From an uncultured Mucilaginibacter sp. (GTDB taxonomy: Bacteria; Bacteroidota; Bacteroidia; Sphingobacteriales; Sphingobacteriaceae): a stretch of DNA of 64,000 nucleotides. The DNA is taken from NCBI GenBank assembly GCA_913775265.1, contig CAJYJH010000041.1, forward strand, positions 1 through 64,000. Reading direction: 5' to 3'. The notes below the pieces were generated by a model. It was given only the letters and a program-made list of their open reading frames with translations, did not search any database and was not told the origin of the DNA. How positions within the stretch are numbered: position 1 is the first letter of the stretch; each line of letters starts with the position of its first letter. Position numbers and translations under genes: made by a program. Below, piece by piece: positions 53,480 to 62,558 of the stretch.

Positions 53480-54904
53480 TTATTTAGTCAGGCTGTTGAG
53501 ATAAACTTCCAGCATGGTATAACCTTCTGCATTACGCTTGTTGCTGTCTTTGGCATTGCGTGGGTCTAAACTGTTTTTAGTTTCCCATGCATCAGGTATG
53601 CCATCGCCGTCAGAGTCTTTTTCAGGAGCCTTAGACTTATAAGTGGCCCACCCGCCAACGGCCGACGGATCGTCAATAATACCTGGCTTGCCCAATACAC
53701 CCATGCCTTGGCACTGGTTGGTTTTAGCTTCTTTAACCAGCCGCTCATCGGTAGCGTCACGTTTGGGCAGTATTGCCCCGGCATTAGCCAGCACCGTTTC
53801 TAAAGCTTTTTCGGCAGTTTGCATCGCAACAGCATCGGTAACAGCAAATGGTGCTGATACAAAAATGTCTTTCTGTTTATCTGCCGGTACTTCTCTGGCA
53901 TCTACTCCTTTCCGATTGTCTGCGGTTAAGATTTTTGAGCTACGCATTACGTTACCGTTTAAATACCATGTGCCAACGCCCTTGGCTTTTTCGGGCGTGT
54001 AGTTAGCTTTTACAAACTTTAACTCGTTTGGCGTAGCCGGGCCTGGTAAATAATAGTTGTTTACTATGTTAACCATCGATTTTCCATTGGGTATCTCCAC
54101 CTCGCCGCCATAGCAGGCATTAGGCGACGACCAGTTGAAGATCACGTTATTGCGGTAATCAATTAATGCCGTAGTGTCGTGTGCTCGGGCACCGTTAAAT
54201 CTAACCGTGCGGCTGTTGTTGTTGGCAATTAAATTATGATGGAATGACGAACGCTGTCCGCCCCACACACCACTGTATGAACGGTGACCTTTGGCATGCC
54301 CAGCCTCATACAAACCTTCGCTGCTGATGCACCATTGTATGGTTAAGTTTTTGGTATCGTAAAGAGCGGCGTTTTCTTCGTTAGCCCAACTGAAAGAACA
54401 ATGGTCTAAGATTACATCATGGCAATTCTCCACATCGATACCATACAAGCCCGATTTGTCTTTGCCTCCCGGCCTCGAACGCAGATACCGGATAATAATA
54501 TTGCCATGGTTGCCACCAGCACGGCCGCTGGCACCATTTATTCTGAGCGAATGACCTTTAAGGCAAATGCCATCGCCCGGGGCCGTTTGTCCGGCTATAG
54601 TGACGTTCGAACGTTTAATCCGGATGTCTGATTTCAAATCAATGATACCTGAAACGTTAAAAATTACAGTAATCGGTTCATCCGGATATTTTTCTAACGC
54701 CCAGCGCAGGCTGCCATCGCCGCTGTCGTTAACGTTAGTTACAGCAACTACTTGTCCGCCCCGGCCACCGGTAGCCCATTTGCCAAAGCCTTCGGCTGTT
54801 GGGAAAGCTGGTGTTGGCTTTGGGGTGCCACCTGAAAAAGCAGTACTCAAACAAAGTAGGATAGCCGGAAGAATATTAAAAGACAGCATAAAATTTAGAT
54901 TCAT
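53480..54904 (-). CDS. PL1-family pectate lyase-like secreted protein
   Basis: A 474-aa exported protein with signal peptide. The core is a right-handed parallel beta-helix of the polysaccharide lyase 1 type: RGGQVVAVTNVNDSGDGSLRWALE at its start, then FSWANEENAALYD, and IIRYLRSRPGGKD. The C-terminal part has a calcium-binding thrombospondin type 3 repeat, DSDGDGIPDAWE. It likely depolymerises pectic galacturonan. The gene lies 8 kb from the SusC/HTCS locus, so pairing with that locus is only a suggestion. No catalytic residue was verified by alignment. Confidence 0.8.
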   Translation of the reverse strand: MNLNFMLSFNILPAILLCLSTAFSGGTPKPTPAFPTAEGFGKWATGGRGGQVVAVTNVNDSGDGSLRWALEKYPDEPITVIFNVSGIIDLKSDIRIKRSNVTIAGQTAPGDGICLKGHSLRINGASGRAGGNHGNIIIRYLRSRPGGKDKSGLYGIDVENCHDVILDHCSFSWANEENAALYDTKNLTIQWCISSEGLYEAGHAKGHRSYSGVWGGQRSSFHHNLIANNNSRTVRFNGARAHDTTALIDYRNNVIFNWSSPNACYGGEVEIPNGKSMVNIVNNYYLPGPATPNELKFVKANYTPEKAKGVGTWYLNGNVMRSSKILTADNRKGVDAREVPADKQKDIFVSAPFAVTDAVAMQTAEKALETVLANAGAILPKRDATDERLVKEAKTNQCQGMGVLGKPGIIDDPSAVGGWATYKSKAPEKDSDGDGIPDAWETKNSLDPRNAKDSNKRNAEGYTMLEVYLNSLTK

Positions 54905-55060
54905 AAAAGATAGATGCTCAGGTCGAATTATTGCCTATTGAGCATTATTCAAAGCTAATTAATCTGCTTCCAAATGAATACAGGATTAGTCTTTGTCATG
55001 CTAATCGTTACAATAAAAGACGTAGGTACTATATTACTGCAGTATCAAATGCTATGATAG

Positions 55061-55483
55061 TTACTCACCCCAAGCAGTAATAATCACACTTCGGCTACCA
55101 CCATGGTTTCGATGTTCGCATAGATAGATGCCCTGCCAGGTGCCTAACGCCAATCGGCCATTACGGATAGGGATCATTACGGAAGCACCCAGCATCGCTG
55201 CTTTCAGGTGTGCGGGCATATCGTCCGAGCCTTCATAGTCGTGCATGTAGTCCGGATCATTTTCCGGTACGGCTTTATTGAAATACATTTCAAAGTCTTC
55301 CCGTACGGTAGGGTCGGCATTCTCGTTAATAGTTAATGAAGCCGACGTATGCTGGATAAAAACCTGGCATATACCTGCGTTAATTTCACGAAGTTGGGGT
55401 ATGGCCTGTAGTATTTCAGTAGTGATGATATGAAACCCGCGCCGCCGGGCTTTGAGTTGTAATGCCTGTTGATATATTCTCAT
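55061..55483 (-). CDS. yjbQ: YjbQ-family (UPF0047) secondary thiamine-phosphate synthase-like protein
   Basis: A 140-aa protein with the UPF0047 signatures TSASLTINENADPTVREDF, DYMHDYEGSDDMPAHL, and LGTWQGIYLCEHRNHGGSR, the last carrying conserved histidines. E. coli YjbQ is reported to have weak thiamine phosphate synthase activity; the physiological role is unclear. The ATG at 55483 follows shortly after the divergent oxidoreductase gene's upstream region. It is monocistronic. Confidence 0.85.
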   Translation of the reverse strand: MRIYQQALQLKARRRGFHIITTEILQAIPQLREINAGICQVFIQHTSASLTINENADPTVREDFEMYFNKAVPENDPDYMHDYEGSDDMPAHLKAAMLGASVMIPIRNGRLALGTWQGIYLCEHRNHGGSRSVIITAWGE

Positions 55484-55692
55484 AAATGACGGTTTTTAAA
55501 CCTGTTCCTGAAATCAAGACCGATAAAGTTACTACTTGTTTTATCTGTCCGTTCATGTTGGGCCAAGCTTAGCGATTATAACATGGTTTAATATCAATGT
55601 AAATTTGAGCTTACAGGTTGACAACAGACGTTATTAATCATTAATTGATCACAAAACTGTCAAATCAGCGTTCATTACTCAATAGACCATCT

Positions 55693-56697
55693 ATGACCAT
55701 AAAAACAAATTTTGATGCCCTCTGGATTACTGAAAGAAACGGTAGTTACGAAAAGAAAATTAAGCAATCTTCGATCTCGGAATTACCTGCCGGGGATGTG
55801 CTGATCAGGGTAAAATATTCGTCGGTAAATTATAAAGATGCCTTGTCAGCAAGCGGTAATAAAGGGGTTACCAAAAAGTTTCCGCATGTGCCTGGTATAG
55901 ACGCGGCTGGTGTTGTAGTGCAGTCAAATAATGATGCCTTTGCTGAGGGCGACGAGGTAATTGTAACAGGTTTTGATTTAGGCATGAATACGTGGGGCGG
56001 CTTTGGTGAATATATCCGGGTTCCGGCAGCCTGGGTTACACCTTTACCTAAAGGCTTATCGTTACAGGAAGCTATGGCTTATGGTACTGCCGGTTTAACA
56101 GCTGGTTTGTCGGTGTTAGAAGTTGTAGATAGCGAAATCTCGCCGGAGGCAGGTCCGGTAATAGTAAGCGGCGCTACAGGTGGAGTGGGGAGTATTGCCG
56201 CATTACTTTTAAATCAATTAGGTTACAAAGTGGTAGTCATATCCGGTAAAAAGGATGATGACTTTTTACTTGGAACTTTGGGCGCGTCTGAAGTGGTAAG
56301 CCGTGAAGCTTTTATCGAAAAACATGATGCTAAGCCGATAGCAAAACCGGTTTTTGCTGCAGGTATTGATACCGTAAGTGGCCTCATTTTGTCGGGCATG
56401 CTTAAAGCTACACAATATGGCGGTGTGGTTACCTGTTGTGGTATGGTAGCATCACCTAAATTGCAGACCAGCATTTTCCCTTTTATATTGCGGGGGGTAA
56501 AGCTTGCTGGTATTGATTCTGTACAGGCGCCTATGCCACTGCGCCAAAAAGTATGGCAGCTGCTGGCTGCTGACTGGAAACCTGAAAACCTGCAGCAAAT
56601 TGTAACCGAGATAAACTTACAAGCTCTGCCTGGCGTACTCGAAACCATTTTACATGGTAATGCCAAAGGCCGATACGTTTTAAAACATGCTGACTAA
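55693..56697 (+). CDS. YhdH/YhfP (AcuI)-type zinc-less quinone oxidoreductase / acrylyl-CoA reductase
   Basis: A 334-aa MDR-superfamily NADPH-dependent reductase. The N-terminal substrate domain with KYSSVNYKDALSASGN and VPGIDAAGVV is followed by the Rossmann fold VIVSGATGGVGSIAALLL. Structural and catalytic zinc ligands are absent, as in YhdH/AcuI. The start at 55693 (MTIKTNFDALWITE) fits family members; the longer reading from 55645 adds 16 unsupported residues. Acrylyl-CoA reduction is the activity known for AcuI, and the substrate here is unproven. Confidence 0.83.
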   Translation: MTIKTNFDALWITERNGSYEKKIKQSSISELPAGDVLIRVKYSSVNYKDALSASGNKGVTKKFPHVPGIDAAGVVVQSNNDAFAEGDEVIVTGFDLGMNTWGGFGEYIRVPAAWVTPLPKGLSLQEAMAYGTAGLTAGLSVLEVVDSEISPEAGPVIVSGATGGVGSIAALLLNQLGYKVVVISGKKDDDFLLGTLGASEVVSREAFIEKHDAKPIAKPVFAAGIDTVSGLILSGMLKATQYGGVVTCCGMVASPKLQTSIFPFILRGVKLAGIDSVQAPMPLRQKVWQLLAADWKPENLQQIVTEINLQALPGVLETILHGNAKGRYVLKHAD

Positions 56698-56714
56698 ATA
56701 ATAAATGCTTTAAA

Positions 56715-56753
56715 ACAAAAAGGCCTTCCTGTTTTGCAGGAAGGCCTTTTTGT
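56715..56753. terminator. Bidirectional terminator between the oxidoreductase gene and tRNA-Gly
   Basis: Perfect 17-base arms (56715-56731 and 56737-56753) with loop TTTTG. Confidence 0.92.
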
Positions 56754-56760
56754 TTTATGA

Positions 56761-56832
<72 letters not shown>

Positions 56833-56887
56833 ATCATTAAGCCGTGGTTGTGTTTGAAGTATTATCCACGTCAGAATTTTGTAGGTG

Positions 56888-56895
56888 CAAAGGTA
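56888..56895 (-). promoter_or_regulatory. -7 promoter box of tRNA-Gly
   Basis: On the minus strand TACCTTTG, full match; predicted 5' leader about 50 bases to be removed by RNase P. Confidence 0.6.
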
Positions 56896-57041
56896 GAATT
56901 TTTAATTTATTCTGCCAGTATTTCTTTCCATGAGTGGTGAAATTTAAAGTAAGTGTCTCTTTTTTAAGCCTATAATTTTTTTATGTCCAAGTGTTGTTCG
57001 TTGGTAATAGTGCATTGAACATGAAAAGAGCCATCCTTTCA

Positions 57042-57935
57042 TTACTTTAAATTCTCTTTAAAAAAGTCAAGGGTACGCTGCCAAGCCAGATCGGCAGCCG
57101 CTTTATCGTAACGGGGCGTAGTATTATTATGAAACCCGTGATTGACGTTTTCGTAAATAAAAGCTTGATACTTTTTTCCGTTTTCTTTCAACGCCGCTTC
57201 ATAGGCAGGCCAGCCACCAGTGATGCGGGTATCCAGCGATGCATAGTGCAATTGCAAGGGCGCCTTAATTTTAGGAACGTCTGCAATAGCAGGTTGGCTG
57301 CCATAATAGGGCACTGCAGCTGCTAAATCCGGAATGCGCACGGCCATCATGTTGGCAATGCCGCCTCCAAAACAAAAACCTACCACACCTACTTTGCCAT
57401 TGCAATTTTTATTATGTTTTAAATAATCATAAGCCGCAATAAAATCTTCTTCCATTTGTCCCTTATCGCGTTTGGCTTGCATAGTTCGTCCTTCGTCGTC
57501 ATTGCCCGGGTAGCCTCCCAAAGGGCTCAAGGCATCGGGAGCCAGAGTTATAAAGCCAGCTAACGCTGCTCGTCTGGCTACGTCTTCAATATATGGGTTA
57601 AGGCCCCGGTTTTCATGCACTATAACGATGCCGCCCAACTTCTTTTTGTGGTCTGCCGGCATCGATAGCAGTCCCTTAATGATACCTCCTCCTTTGGGCG
57701 AAGCGTAAGTGATGTATTCTGATTTTAAACGCGGGTCGTCCGGCTCAACCAAAATGTTTCCCTTATAGTCGGGTATCAAAAAACTCAGCAAAGCCGGTAC
57801 CGTTAAGCCTCCTACGGCGTAAGCGGATAGTTGCTGCACAAAGTTTCGCCGGTTTAAACGGTTATGCGCATAGGCATCATATAAGTCAAACACCTCTTGC
57901 TTAATGTCTTCCTTTTTTATGGGATTAGGTTCCAT
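57042..57935 (-). CDS. Tat-exported dienelactone hydrolase-family protein
   Basis: A 297-aa alpha/beta-hydrolase. The catalytic triad of the family is visible: Cys in GFCFGGG, Asp in the SLDTRITGGW region, and His in NHGFHNN. A twin-arginine motif (NRRNFVQQLSAY) precedes a hydrophobic stretch, so export by Tat is likely. ATG at 57935 is chosen over 57953 because it fits the promoter and shared palindrome spacing. The upstream region matches that of the ThuA gene (-7 box plus GGTT-AACC palindrome). True substrate unknown; carboxymethylenebutenolide hydrolysis is family-known. Confidence 0.82.
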   Translation of the reverse strand: MEPNPIKKEDIKQEVFDLYDAYAHNRLNRRNFVQQLSAYAVGGLTVPALLSFLIPDYKGNILVEPDDPRLKSEYITYASPKGGGIIKGLLSMPADHKKKLGGIVIVHENRGLNPYIEDVARRAALAGFITLAPDALSPLGGYPGNDDEGRTMQAKRDKGQMEEDFIAAYDYLKHNKNCNGKVGVVGFCFGGGIANMMAVRIPDLAAAVPYYGSQPAIADVPKIKAPLQLHYASLDTRITGGWPAYEAALKENGKKYQAFIYENVNHGFHNNTTPRYDKAAADLAWQRTLDFFKENLK

Positions 57936-57940
57936 GATTC

Positions 57941-57958
57941 TGGTTTTAACCAAAGCTA
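57941..57958 (-). promoter_or_regulatory. -7 box plus palindrome of the dienelactone hydrolase gene
   Basis: On the minus strand TAGCTTTGGTTAAAACCA: the -7 box TAGCTTTG (57951-57958) runs into a TGGTT-NN-AACCA palindrome (57941-57952). The ThuA gene has the same 18 bases with one change. Confidence 0.55.
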
Positions 57959-58086
57959 ATGATTAAGATAGAGCGACTTTGTGTCGTGTTGTAATAGTCT
58001 TGTTACAAATGGTTATATTCGGGGTGTGGTTAATATGTGGCAATCATCAGCGAATAATAACAAAGACCAAATGCAGGGCAAATGCT

Positions 58087-58094
58087 TAGCTTTG
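58087..58094 (+). promoter_or_regulatory. -7 promoter box of the HTCS gene
   Basis: TAGCTTTG, full match, 33 bases before the ATG. Unlike the ThuA and hydrolase boxes it has no GGTT/AACC palindrome. Confidence 0.5.
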
Positions 58095-58127
58095 TTTTAG
58101 CCAATTATAAAAAGTTCGATTTTAGCT

Positions 58128-61100
58128 ATGAGGATATTTCTCCGGCAGGTTTTACTAACCGGGATATGCATGTGTTTTGTGCTGTTGGGATTGGAGCAAA
58201 GTTATGCAACGCGTCCTATCAAGTACCTGGGTATTGAACACGGCCTGTCAAACAATGCTGTAACCTGTATTATACAAGACCATTTTGGTTTTATGTGGGT
58301 TGGTACTTATGACGGGCTTAACCGATTCGACGGTGTGCAATTTAAAAGTTTTCGTAATGTATGGGGCAACAGTACATCATTACCTAATAATTTTATCAAC
58401 TGTATCTTACCCGTTGGCAACCAAATATGGGTAGGCACACAAAAAGGGTTGGTTTATTATACTTACACCGACAGTAAATTTCATTCGTTATACTACAATC
58501 TAAGCACCGCACAATCTCCGGTAAAAATTACCGGCAACATCTATCAAGCCGTGGCCGACAAGGCAGGCAATATCTATGCTGCGACAGAAAGCAACGGATT
58601 TGTTGTTTTTAAAGCTAATGACACGATTGGTCGAATCGCAGCTAACGGGAAATGTACTGCGGTCACTATAGACAGAGCAGGGCAAGTTTGGGCAATTGTC
58701 GAAAATTTGGGTTTGTGTAAGTACGATAGTCAGACCGGTAAATTAATATGTTTTAGTAAATCGGTAAATAGGGCAAGCTGTTTGGCAAGTGATAGTGAAA
58801 ACAACATTTGGATTGGTAGTGGTAGCGGGCTGTACACTTTTTACCCTCAAAATGGTAATCTTAATCGTTTTGAAGGAAGAGGTCGCGAACTTTCCAGCCA
58901 AAATATTTTTAATCTCACGGTTGCCCGTAATGGTGAGTTGTGGATTGCTACCAACGGAGCCGGAATAAACATCTGGAACGCCAAAACGCAAATTTTAAAA
59001 TACATTCTGCCCGATGAAACCAAGGCTTCATTACGTAGCGGTGCAGTCACATCTGTTTATGAGGATAAAGATCAGCGCAAGTGGATTACCACCTTACGTG
59101 GAGGTCTCAATGTTATCGACTGCGAGAGCGAGCTTCCTTTCCAGCTGGTTAATCATAACCCGCTAAAAAGAAATAGTGTAATTAGTAACTTTATCATTTC
59201 TTTTTGCGAGGACGAGCATAAAAATATCTGGATTGGGACTGACGGTAGCGGCTTAAATCACTGGGACGTTGCGAAAAACTCCTTTACAACCTATCAGTGC
59301 CAACCTGGAGCAGGTCATTTAAGCAGTAATTTTGTGGTTAGTCTGCTAAAAGACTATACTAACCAGATATGGGTTGCTAGCTTTAACGGGGGGATTGATG
59401 CATTTGATAAAGCAAGTCAAAGCTTTAAGCATTATCGCTGTTTAAATACGGCAACTAATACTGAAGAAAAGAATTTTTGGAAACTTTTTGAGGACTCAAA
59501 GCACCGCATTTGGGCCGGTAGTACTCGTGGCGGTGCCTTATTTGTTTTTAACCGTAGTACAAAGCAGTTTGAGCTTTTCGATCATCGCTTGACCAACATT
59601 CATACCCTGTTCGAAGATCATTTAGGGAACATCTGGGCGGGTAATTATACACAACTCATTAAATTAGACGCCGCTCAGAAACAGCATAAATATTACCCGA
59701 TAGGGCAGGCTGTAAGAGCTATAACCGAAGACCATCAGCATCATTTATGGGTTGGCACTGAGGGAGGCGGATTAGTTAATTTTAATATACAAACCGGTGG
59801 TTTGAAAAGATATACCCAGGCTGATGGCTTACCAAGCAACTCTGTTCTAAATATATTAGTTGATGATAAGGACAGGCTATGGTTAAGTACTTACAACGGT
59901 TTATCTGAGTTTAATAGCCGGACTAATAGCTTTACCAATTATGCAGAGTCTGACGGGTTACAAAGTAATCAATTCAATTACAACGCAGCCTTAAAGCTCA
60001 GCTCCGGTCAGATGCTGTTTGGGGGTATTAAAGGATTTAATCTTTTTAACCCGGACAGTGTTGCCCGAAGGGTACATTCTCCCCAGCTAAGATTAACAGA
60101 CTTTAGAATCAATAACGCTTCTTTAGATAACAGTGTAACCGATGATACACAACAACCTGTTGCAGCATTACAGGAAATCGCCATACCCTATAATCAAGCT
60201 ACCTTAGCTATAGATTACACGGCACTCGAGTACACTTTTCCGGATAAAATAAATTATGCCTACTATCTTGAGGGGTGGGATCATAACTGGAACGAAGTAG
60301 GCAAGCTCCGCACAGCATATTATACCAGACTTAATGAAGGAACTTACACCTTCAGGCTTAAGGCAACTAATACCAATGGTGAGTGGAATAGCCATGAATT
60401 GAGTATTAGAATTAAGATACTTCCGCCATGGTATCGTAGTTGGTGGGCTTATTTGCTTTACTTAACAGCTCTATCTGGTATGGTGTACGCGTTTTGGCTT
60501 TATCGCATAAGGCAGGCCCAGTTGAAATATGAAGTAGATATTGCTAATCTGCGTGTTGAAAGAGAAAAGGAGTTGAATGAAAAGAAGCTGGCATTCTTTA
60601 CCAATGTATCACACGAGTTTAGAACACCTCTAACGCTTATCATTAACCCAATAAAAGATTTACTGAATCAAAGTAAGGGTAATGCTGACGAATTAAATGT
60701 GATCTATCGTAATGCGCGGCGATTGCTGGGCATGGTTGATCATTTACTGCTTTTCCGTAAAACCGAAACCGAGAACGCTCAATTGAAAGCAAGCAAAATT
60801 AATTTTGTCGCACTTTGCAACGATGTTTTCGCTTGCTTTGCTCAGCAGGTTAAGCTCAAAAAAATTAATTATACGCTCAATAGCCAATCAGAGTGTGTAG
60901 ATGTTTACGCTGATAGAGAAAAGATAGAAATTGCGCTGTTCAATCTCGTCTCAAACGCCATAAAGTTTACCCCTGAGGGTGGTAGTATTGCCATAACACT
61001 TCAGGAAGATACAGAACATGTATTTTTTAGTATTGCTGATAACGGCATAGGCATTAGTAAAGATGTTGGCGACAAGCTTTTTGATAAATTTTATCAGGTA

Positions 61101-62177
61101 AAAGACAGTAATTATTTTAAAACCGGGTTTGGTATAGGTTTATATTTAGTGAAGGTTTTTATTGAAGCGCACCATGGTAGTATCAGTTATCACAACAACC
61201 CTAACGGAGGTACTACCTTTGCTTTGAGCATACCTAAAGGCAAGAAGCACTTTACCCTCGAGGAGGTTTGCGAGAATATTATTTTTGATGCTAACCCGGT
61301 AACCGAACTAATTGATTATAATAATCGCGAAGCCGTAGTGCAGGAAACTGAAGCCGTAAACCTTGAATTACTGCTATCCAACAAGCTTTCAATTTTGGTT
61401 ATTGATGATAATGAGCAGATCAGGACTTACATCAAAAAGATTTTCAGTCAGGAATATAATGTATTGGAAGCTTGGTCGGGGAAACAAGGGTTGGAAACTA
61501 TAAAAAAATACCTGCCCCACATGGTGATCAGTGATATTGTGATGGGGGAGATGAGCGGATTGGAGCTTTGTAAAACCATGAAACAGGATACCTCCATTAA
61601 TCATATCCCGGTTATCCTGCTTACCGGTGATACAACTCCAGACATTATGCTCAAGAGTATGGAAGAAGGTGCCGTGGACTTTCTAAGTAAACCTTTTGAA
61701 AAAGAAGTTCTGATAGCCAAAGTGAAAAGCATACTGCGCAGCAGGGCCGAATTACAAAATTACTTTTACAAAGAAATTACCCTCAAAAACAATGTGCGTA
61801 ATATATCCGAAGAGCACAAAGACTTTCTTTACAACTGCATCAGTGTGATTGAGCAGCATTTGATTGATCGGCATTTTGATGTAGAAATGCTTTCCAAAAA
61901 AATGGGGATGAGTTATCCTACATTGTTCAAACGCATCAAACTTATCACCGGGCAATCAGTCAATAATTTCATCAGGTTTGTGCGTTTGCGTAAGGCTGCC
62001 GAATTATTGATCCATACCAACTGCAACGTAAATGAGGCTGCCTTCCAGGCAGGATTCAACGACATTAAATATTTTCGAGAACATTTTAACAAACAGTTCG
62101 GCGTCAATCCCTCTGAATTTGTTAAGAAGCACCGGGCTACATTTCAAACATCGTATCGGATGAGGCAACTCGGATAA
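58128..62177 (+). CDS. Hybrid two-component system sensor-regulator (HTCS)
   Basis: A 1349-aa single-protein sensor and transcription factor of the type that controls Bacteroidetes polysaccharide loci. Order: signal peptide; Reg_prop beta-propeller repeats about 30-640; Y_Y_Y domain about 690-760; one membrane helix about 772-795; HisKA with H829 in VSHEFRTPLT; HATPase_c about 930-1035 with ADNGIGI and GFGIGLYLV; receiver domain with phospho-acceptor D1136 (SDIVMGEMSG); AraC-type HTH about 1250-1345. All phosphorelay residues are present, so it should be active. It is followed by 381 bases of upstream region and a SusC gene in the same direction. Confidence 0.95.
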   Translation: MRIFLRQVLLTGICMCFVLLGLEQSYATRPIKYLGIEHGLSNNAVTCIIQDHFGFMWVGTYDGLNRFDGVQFKSFRNVWGNSTSLPNNFINCILPVGNQIWVGTQKGLVYYTYTDSKFHSLYYNLSTAQSPVKITGNIYQAVADKAGNIYAATESNGFVVFKANDTIGRIAANGKCTAVTIDRAGQVWAIVENLGLCKYDSQTGKLICFSKSVNRASCLASDSENNIWIGSGSGLYTFYPQNGNLNRFEGRGRELSSQNIFNLTVARNGELWIATNGAGINIWNAKTQILKYILPDETKASLRSGAVTSVYEDKDQRKWITTLRGGLNVIDCESELPFQLVNHNPLKRNSVISNFIISFCEDEHKNIWIGTDGSGLNHWDVAKNSFTTYQCQPGAGHLSSNFVVSLLKDYTNQIWVASFNGGIDAFDKASQSFKHYRCLNTATNTEEKNFWKLFEDSKHRIWAGSTRGGALFVFNRSTKQFELFDHRLTNIHTLFEDHLGNIWAGNYTQLIKLDAAQKQHKYYPIGQAVRAITEDHQHHLWVGTEGGGLVNFNIQTGGLKRYTQADGLPSNSVLNILVDDKDRLWLSTYNGLSEFNSRTNSFTNYAESDGLQSNQFNYNAALKLSSGQMLFGGIKGFNLFNPDSVARRVHSPQLRLTDFRINNASLDNSVTDDTQQPVAALQEIAIPYNQATLAIDYTALEYTFPDKINYAYYLEGWDHNWNEVGKLRTAYYTRLNEGTYTFRLKATNTNGEWNSHELSIRIKILPPWYRSWWAYLLYLTALSGMVYAFWLYRIRQAQLKYEVDIANLRVEREKELNEKKLAFFTNVSHEFRTPLTLIINPIKDLLNQSKGNADELNVIYRNARRLLGMVDHLLLFRKTETENAQLKASKINFVALCNDVFACFAQQVKLKKINYTLNSQSECVDVYADREKIEIALFNLVSNAIKFTPEGGSIAITLQEDTEHVFFSIADNGIGISKDVGDKLFDKFYQVKDSNYFKTGFGIGLYLVKVFIEAHHGSISYHNNPNGGTTFALSIPKGKKHFTLEEVCENIIFDANPVTELIDYNNREAVVQETEAVNLELLLSNKLSILVIDDNEQIRTYIKKIFSQEYNVLEAWSGKQGLETIKKYLPHMVISDIVMGEMSGLELCKTMKQDTSINHIPVILLTGDTTPDIMLKSMEEGAVDFLSKPFEKEVLIAKVKSILRSRAELQNYFYKEITLKNNVRNISEEHKDFLYNCISVIEQHLIDRHFDVEMLSKKMGMSYPTLFKRIKLITGQSVNNFIRFVRLRKAAELLIHTNCNVNEAAFQAGFNDIKYFREHFNKQFGVNPSEFVKKHRATFQTSYRMRQLG

Positions 62178-62558
62178 AAGTCTAACAGCTGTAAAATTTA
62201 TATATCTATAATAAAAAGTAATAATCGTTTTGATGGTTGCGATTTTACCGTAGTGAATCCTACAACATCAATGGATAATTAGGGGTAAAAAACGATTGCT
62301 AAGAGGGGTTAATAAGTGTTTAAATACAATTTTGACCCCTATAATTTACAGTTTTACCCCCTCTGAGCTATCGCAAATACTACTTACTTCGTTTTTATAA
62401 AGCAACGCCATTTATCCAGGCTAACGTTTAAAAACCAAACTTAAAGTTCAAAGAGTAACCTCAATGTACATAGCGCGAGGCTGATATGTTGAAGTTCTAT
62501 TCGCCCTCCTTTAATAAATTGCTTGCTTTACAAACCAATTAAACTTAATAAATAATGT
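62178..62558. promoter_or_regulatory. Regulatory gap between HTCS and susC with four AGGGGT boxes
   Basis: Boxes: AGGGGTAAAA at 62281-62290 and AGGGGTTAAT at 62304-62313 (forward); AGGGGTCAAA at 62331-62340 and GGGGGTAAAA at 62352-62361 (reverse strand). Steps within each pair are about 21-23 bases, near two DNA turns. They lie about 200-280 bases upstream of the SusC ATG. No gene was recognised in this gap. Confidence 0.5.
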
